Below the pieces are notes generated by a model that saw only the letters and a list, made by a program, of their open reading frames with translations, was not told where the DNA came from and ran no database searches. 64,000 bases of DNA, taken from assembly GCF_051401765.1 (NCBI RefSeq), contig NW_027480493.1, forward strand, positions 930,001 through 994,000. Reading direction: 5' to 3'. Source of the stretch: Calliopsis andreniformis (taxonomy: Eukaryota > Arthropoda > Insecta > Hymenoptera > Andrenidae). This document shows, in pieces, positions 63,301 through 64,000 of this stretch. Position 1 is the first letter of the stretch, and every line of letters begins with the position of its first letter. Both the position numbers and the translations under genes were made by a program.

Positions 63301-64000
63301 TGAGGACTGAGGGCTGAAGATTGAGGATTCAGGATTGAGGATTCAGAATTGAGGTTTGAGGACTGAGGATTGAGGATTGAGGATTGAAGATTGAGTATTG
63401 AGGATTGAAGATTGAGGACTGAGGATTGAGGATTGAGGATTGAGTATTGAACATTGAGGATTGGGGATTGAGGATTGACGATTGAGGATTCAGTATTGAG
63501 GATTGAGAATTGAGGATTGAGGGTTGAAGGTTGAGTATTGAGGATTGAAGACTGAGGATTGAGGATTGAGGATTGAGGGTTGACTATGAGGGCTGAGGGT
63601 TGAGGATTGAGGATTGAGGATTGAGTATTGAAGGTTGAGTATTGAGGATTGAACGTAGGGGATTGAGGGTTGAGGACTGAGGATTGAGGATTGAAGATTG
63701 AGGACTGGGGACTGAGTATTGAGGGTTGAGTGATGAGAATTGGTGTTTGTGGATAGAGATTTAAAGATTGCAGATTGAGTATTGAGTATTGAAAACTGTG
63801 AATTGATGATATTCTATTGAGGATTGAGAATTTACAACTGATTGTTGAGGGCTGAGGGCTGAAAATTGAGGATTCAGGATTGAGGATTCAGAATTGAGGT
63901 TTGAGGACTGAGGATTGAGGGTTGAAGATTGATTATTGAGGATTGAAGATTGAAGATTGAGGATTGAGGAATGAGGATTGAGGATGAGGGCTGAGGGTTG
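60309..64000 (+). repeat. Copy of 47,570-51,261, running off the window
   Basis: L elements at 60309, 60687, 61148, 62278, 63187 and 63732 match 47570, 47948, 48409, 49539, 50448 and 50993 at an exact offset of 12,739 bp. Private changes such as AAAATTAACG, the GAGGTCT pair and GAGGGTAGAG are shared only by these two blocks. The homology starts at the L element at 60309; the sequence just upstream differs (GAGCATT GAGGGCT against GAGTATT GAGGGTT). The window ends inside this block. Confidence 0.89.

Larger units (their letters stand above)
139..63895 (+). repeat. L-element family: 73 dispersed copies of a diverged 24-unit block
   Basis: The L element is about 168 bp. It starts GAGTGAT GAGAATT, passes through TTTGTGGATAGAG, GCAGATT, GAAAACT and TTCTATT, and ends near CAGGATT GAGGATC CAGGATT. 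Although it looks unlike the rest, it divides cleanly into 24 heptamers in register with its flanks, so it is old satellite and not an insertion. The GATGAG near its start lies at 143, 653, 1072, 3244, 4802, 5696, 6206, 6625, 8797, 10832, 11726, 12236, 12655, 14827, 17749, 18643, 19153, 23361, 24186 (GAGGAG), 25095, 25816, 26725, 27103, 27564, 28694, 29603, 30344, 31253, 31631, 32092, 33425, 33803, 34264, 35018, 35920, 36640 (GTTGAG), 37018, 37479, 38430, 39255, 40164, 41073, 41451, 41912, 43042, 43951, 44692, 45601, 45979, 46440, 47570, 47948, 48409, 49539, 50448, 50993, 51419, 52941, 53319, 53780, 54910, 55455, 55881, 57403, 57781, 58242, 59372, 60309, 60687, 61148, 62278, 63187 and 63732. 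Confidence 0.93.
1..64000 (+). repeat. Heptanucleotide (GAGGATT)n satellite array filling the window
   Basis: Every line of the sequence is built from head-to-tail copies of a 7-bp unit, consensus GAGGATT, always in the same orientation. The consensus + strand has three G, two A, two T and no C, so the two strands differ strongly in composition. Variants are mostly single substitutions, such as GAAGATT, GAGTATT, GAGAATT, GAGGACT, GAGGGTT, GAGGTTT, GATGATT and GGGTATT. The order of variants repeats over 0.4-15 kb, giving nested higher-order repeats. No unique DNA, gene, RNA gene, promoter, terminator or mobile element was seen. Both window edges cut through the array. Size and nested HOR organisation suggest eukaryotic heterochromatin. 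The taxon and chromosomal position are unknown, and I cannot match it to a named satellite. Confidence 0.97.

Noticed and set aside
139..63895. CRISPR array, with L elements as repeats and intervening DNA as spacers
   Set aside because: L elements are about 168 bp and 378-4,208 bp apart. The intervening DNA is the same satellite and not unique, and no cas genes are present.
1..64000. Telomeric or subtelomeric telomere-like repeat (heptamer, G-rich strand)
   Set aside because: The plant-type telomere heptamer is TTTAGGG, with a run of three G. The unit here has only GG and a different order, and no canonical telomere run is present. A subtelomeric location is still possible.
1..64000. Bacterial short tandem heptamer repeats, such as the CCCCAAT-type repeats of cyanobacteria, which also give NPQ-rich false proteins
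   Set aside because: The resemblance is in unit length and translated pattern. Those repeats are short and intergenic, whereas this is over 64 kb without a gene and with nested HORs, which fits a eukaryote better. The organism is not proven.
1..64000. CENP-B box or other known centromere motif
   Set aside because: The CG-rich core of the CENP-B box is not seen in any variant unit; the CpGs present lie in other contexts. Centromere function cannot be judged from this sequence.
1..64000. Assembly artefact from collapsed or looped reads
   Set aside because: Copies carry distinct private variants and different interior lengths, and register is kept across every junction, which a random mis-join would not do. 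Individual junctions (9,808, 19,500, 33,060, 34,436) still need spanning reads.
1..64000. Nucleosome phasing because 147 bp equals 21 units
   Set aside because: The arithmetic is true for any heptamer array, and no independent signal was seen in the sequence.

Overview
The whole window is one uninterrupted satellite DNA array. Its basic unit is a heptanucleotide that reads GAGGATT on the + strand and AATCCTC on the - strand. No gene, RNA gene, transposon, CRISPR array, promoter or terminator can be supported anywhere, and no stretch of unique DNA or inverted unit was seen. The array runs off both ends of the window, so its true length exceeds 64 kb. An array of this size organised into kilobase-scale higher-order repeats (HORs) is typical of eukaryotic heterochromatin (pericentromeric, subtelomeric, or sex or B chromosome). 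The taxon cannot be told from the sequence, and I do not recognise a named satellite family.

The array is not homogeneous at the unit level. The longest perfect run I noticed is 11 units. Variant units (GAAGATT, GAGTATT, GAGAATT, GAGGACT, GAGGGTT, GATGATT, GGGTATT and others) are arranged in fixed orders that repeat over kilobases. The best landmark is a 24-unit, about 168-bp block of strongly diverged units, called here the L element. It occurs 73 times, and the distances between L elements act as a barcode.

Region by region: (1) 1-19,620 holds HOR family A, with copies of 5,553, 6,030 and 6,917 bp and a truncated fourth copy. (2) 19,620-22,955 is an A/B transition without L elements, containing 378-bp and 923-bp tandem duplications. 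(3) 22,955-64,000 holds HOR family B. Its full unit is 4,528 bp with L spacings 378-461-1130-909-741-909. Shortened or recombined derivatives are 1,969 and 4,462 bp long. Two roughly 10-kb super-repeats (22,955-33,060 and 38,031-47,408) and a further block copied 12,739 bp away (47,570-51,261 onto 60,309-64,000) are laid over this.

Two regularities stand out. First, reading from the first to the last L element, the sequence can be parsed into 9,101 units, of which 118 are hexamers and the rest heptamers. The hexamers sit in only a few inherited contexts, so substitutions are abundant while length changes of a unit are almost absent. Second, several changes of HOR type occur inside L elements, and the shortened HOR lengths equal the 4,528-bp unit minus whole L-to-L intervals. 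This is the expected mark of unequal exchange between L elements. The long open frames on the - strand are an arithmetical by-product of the unit and are not genes.
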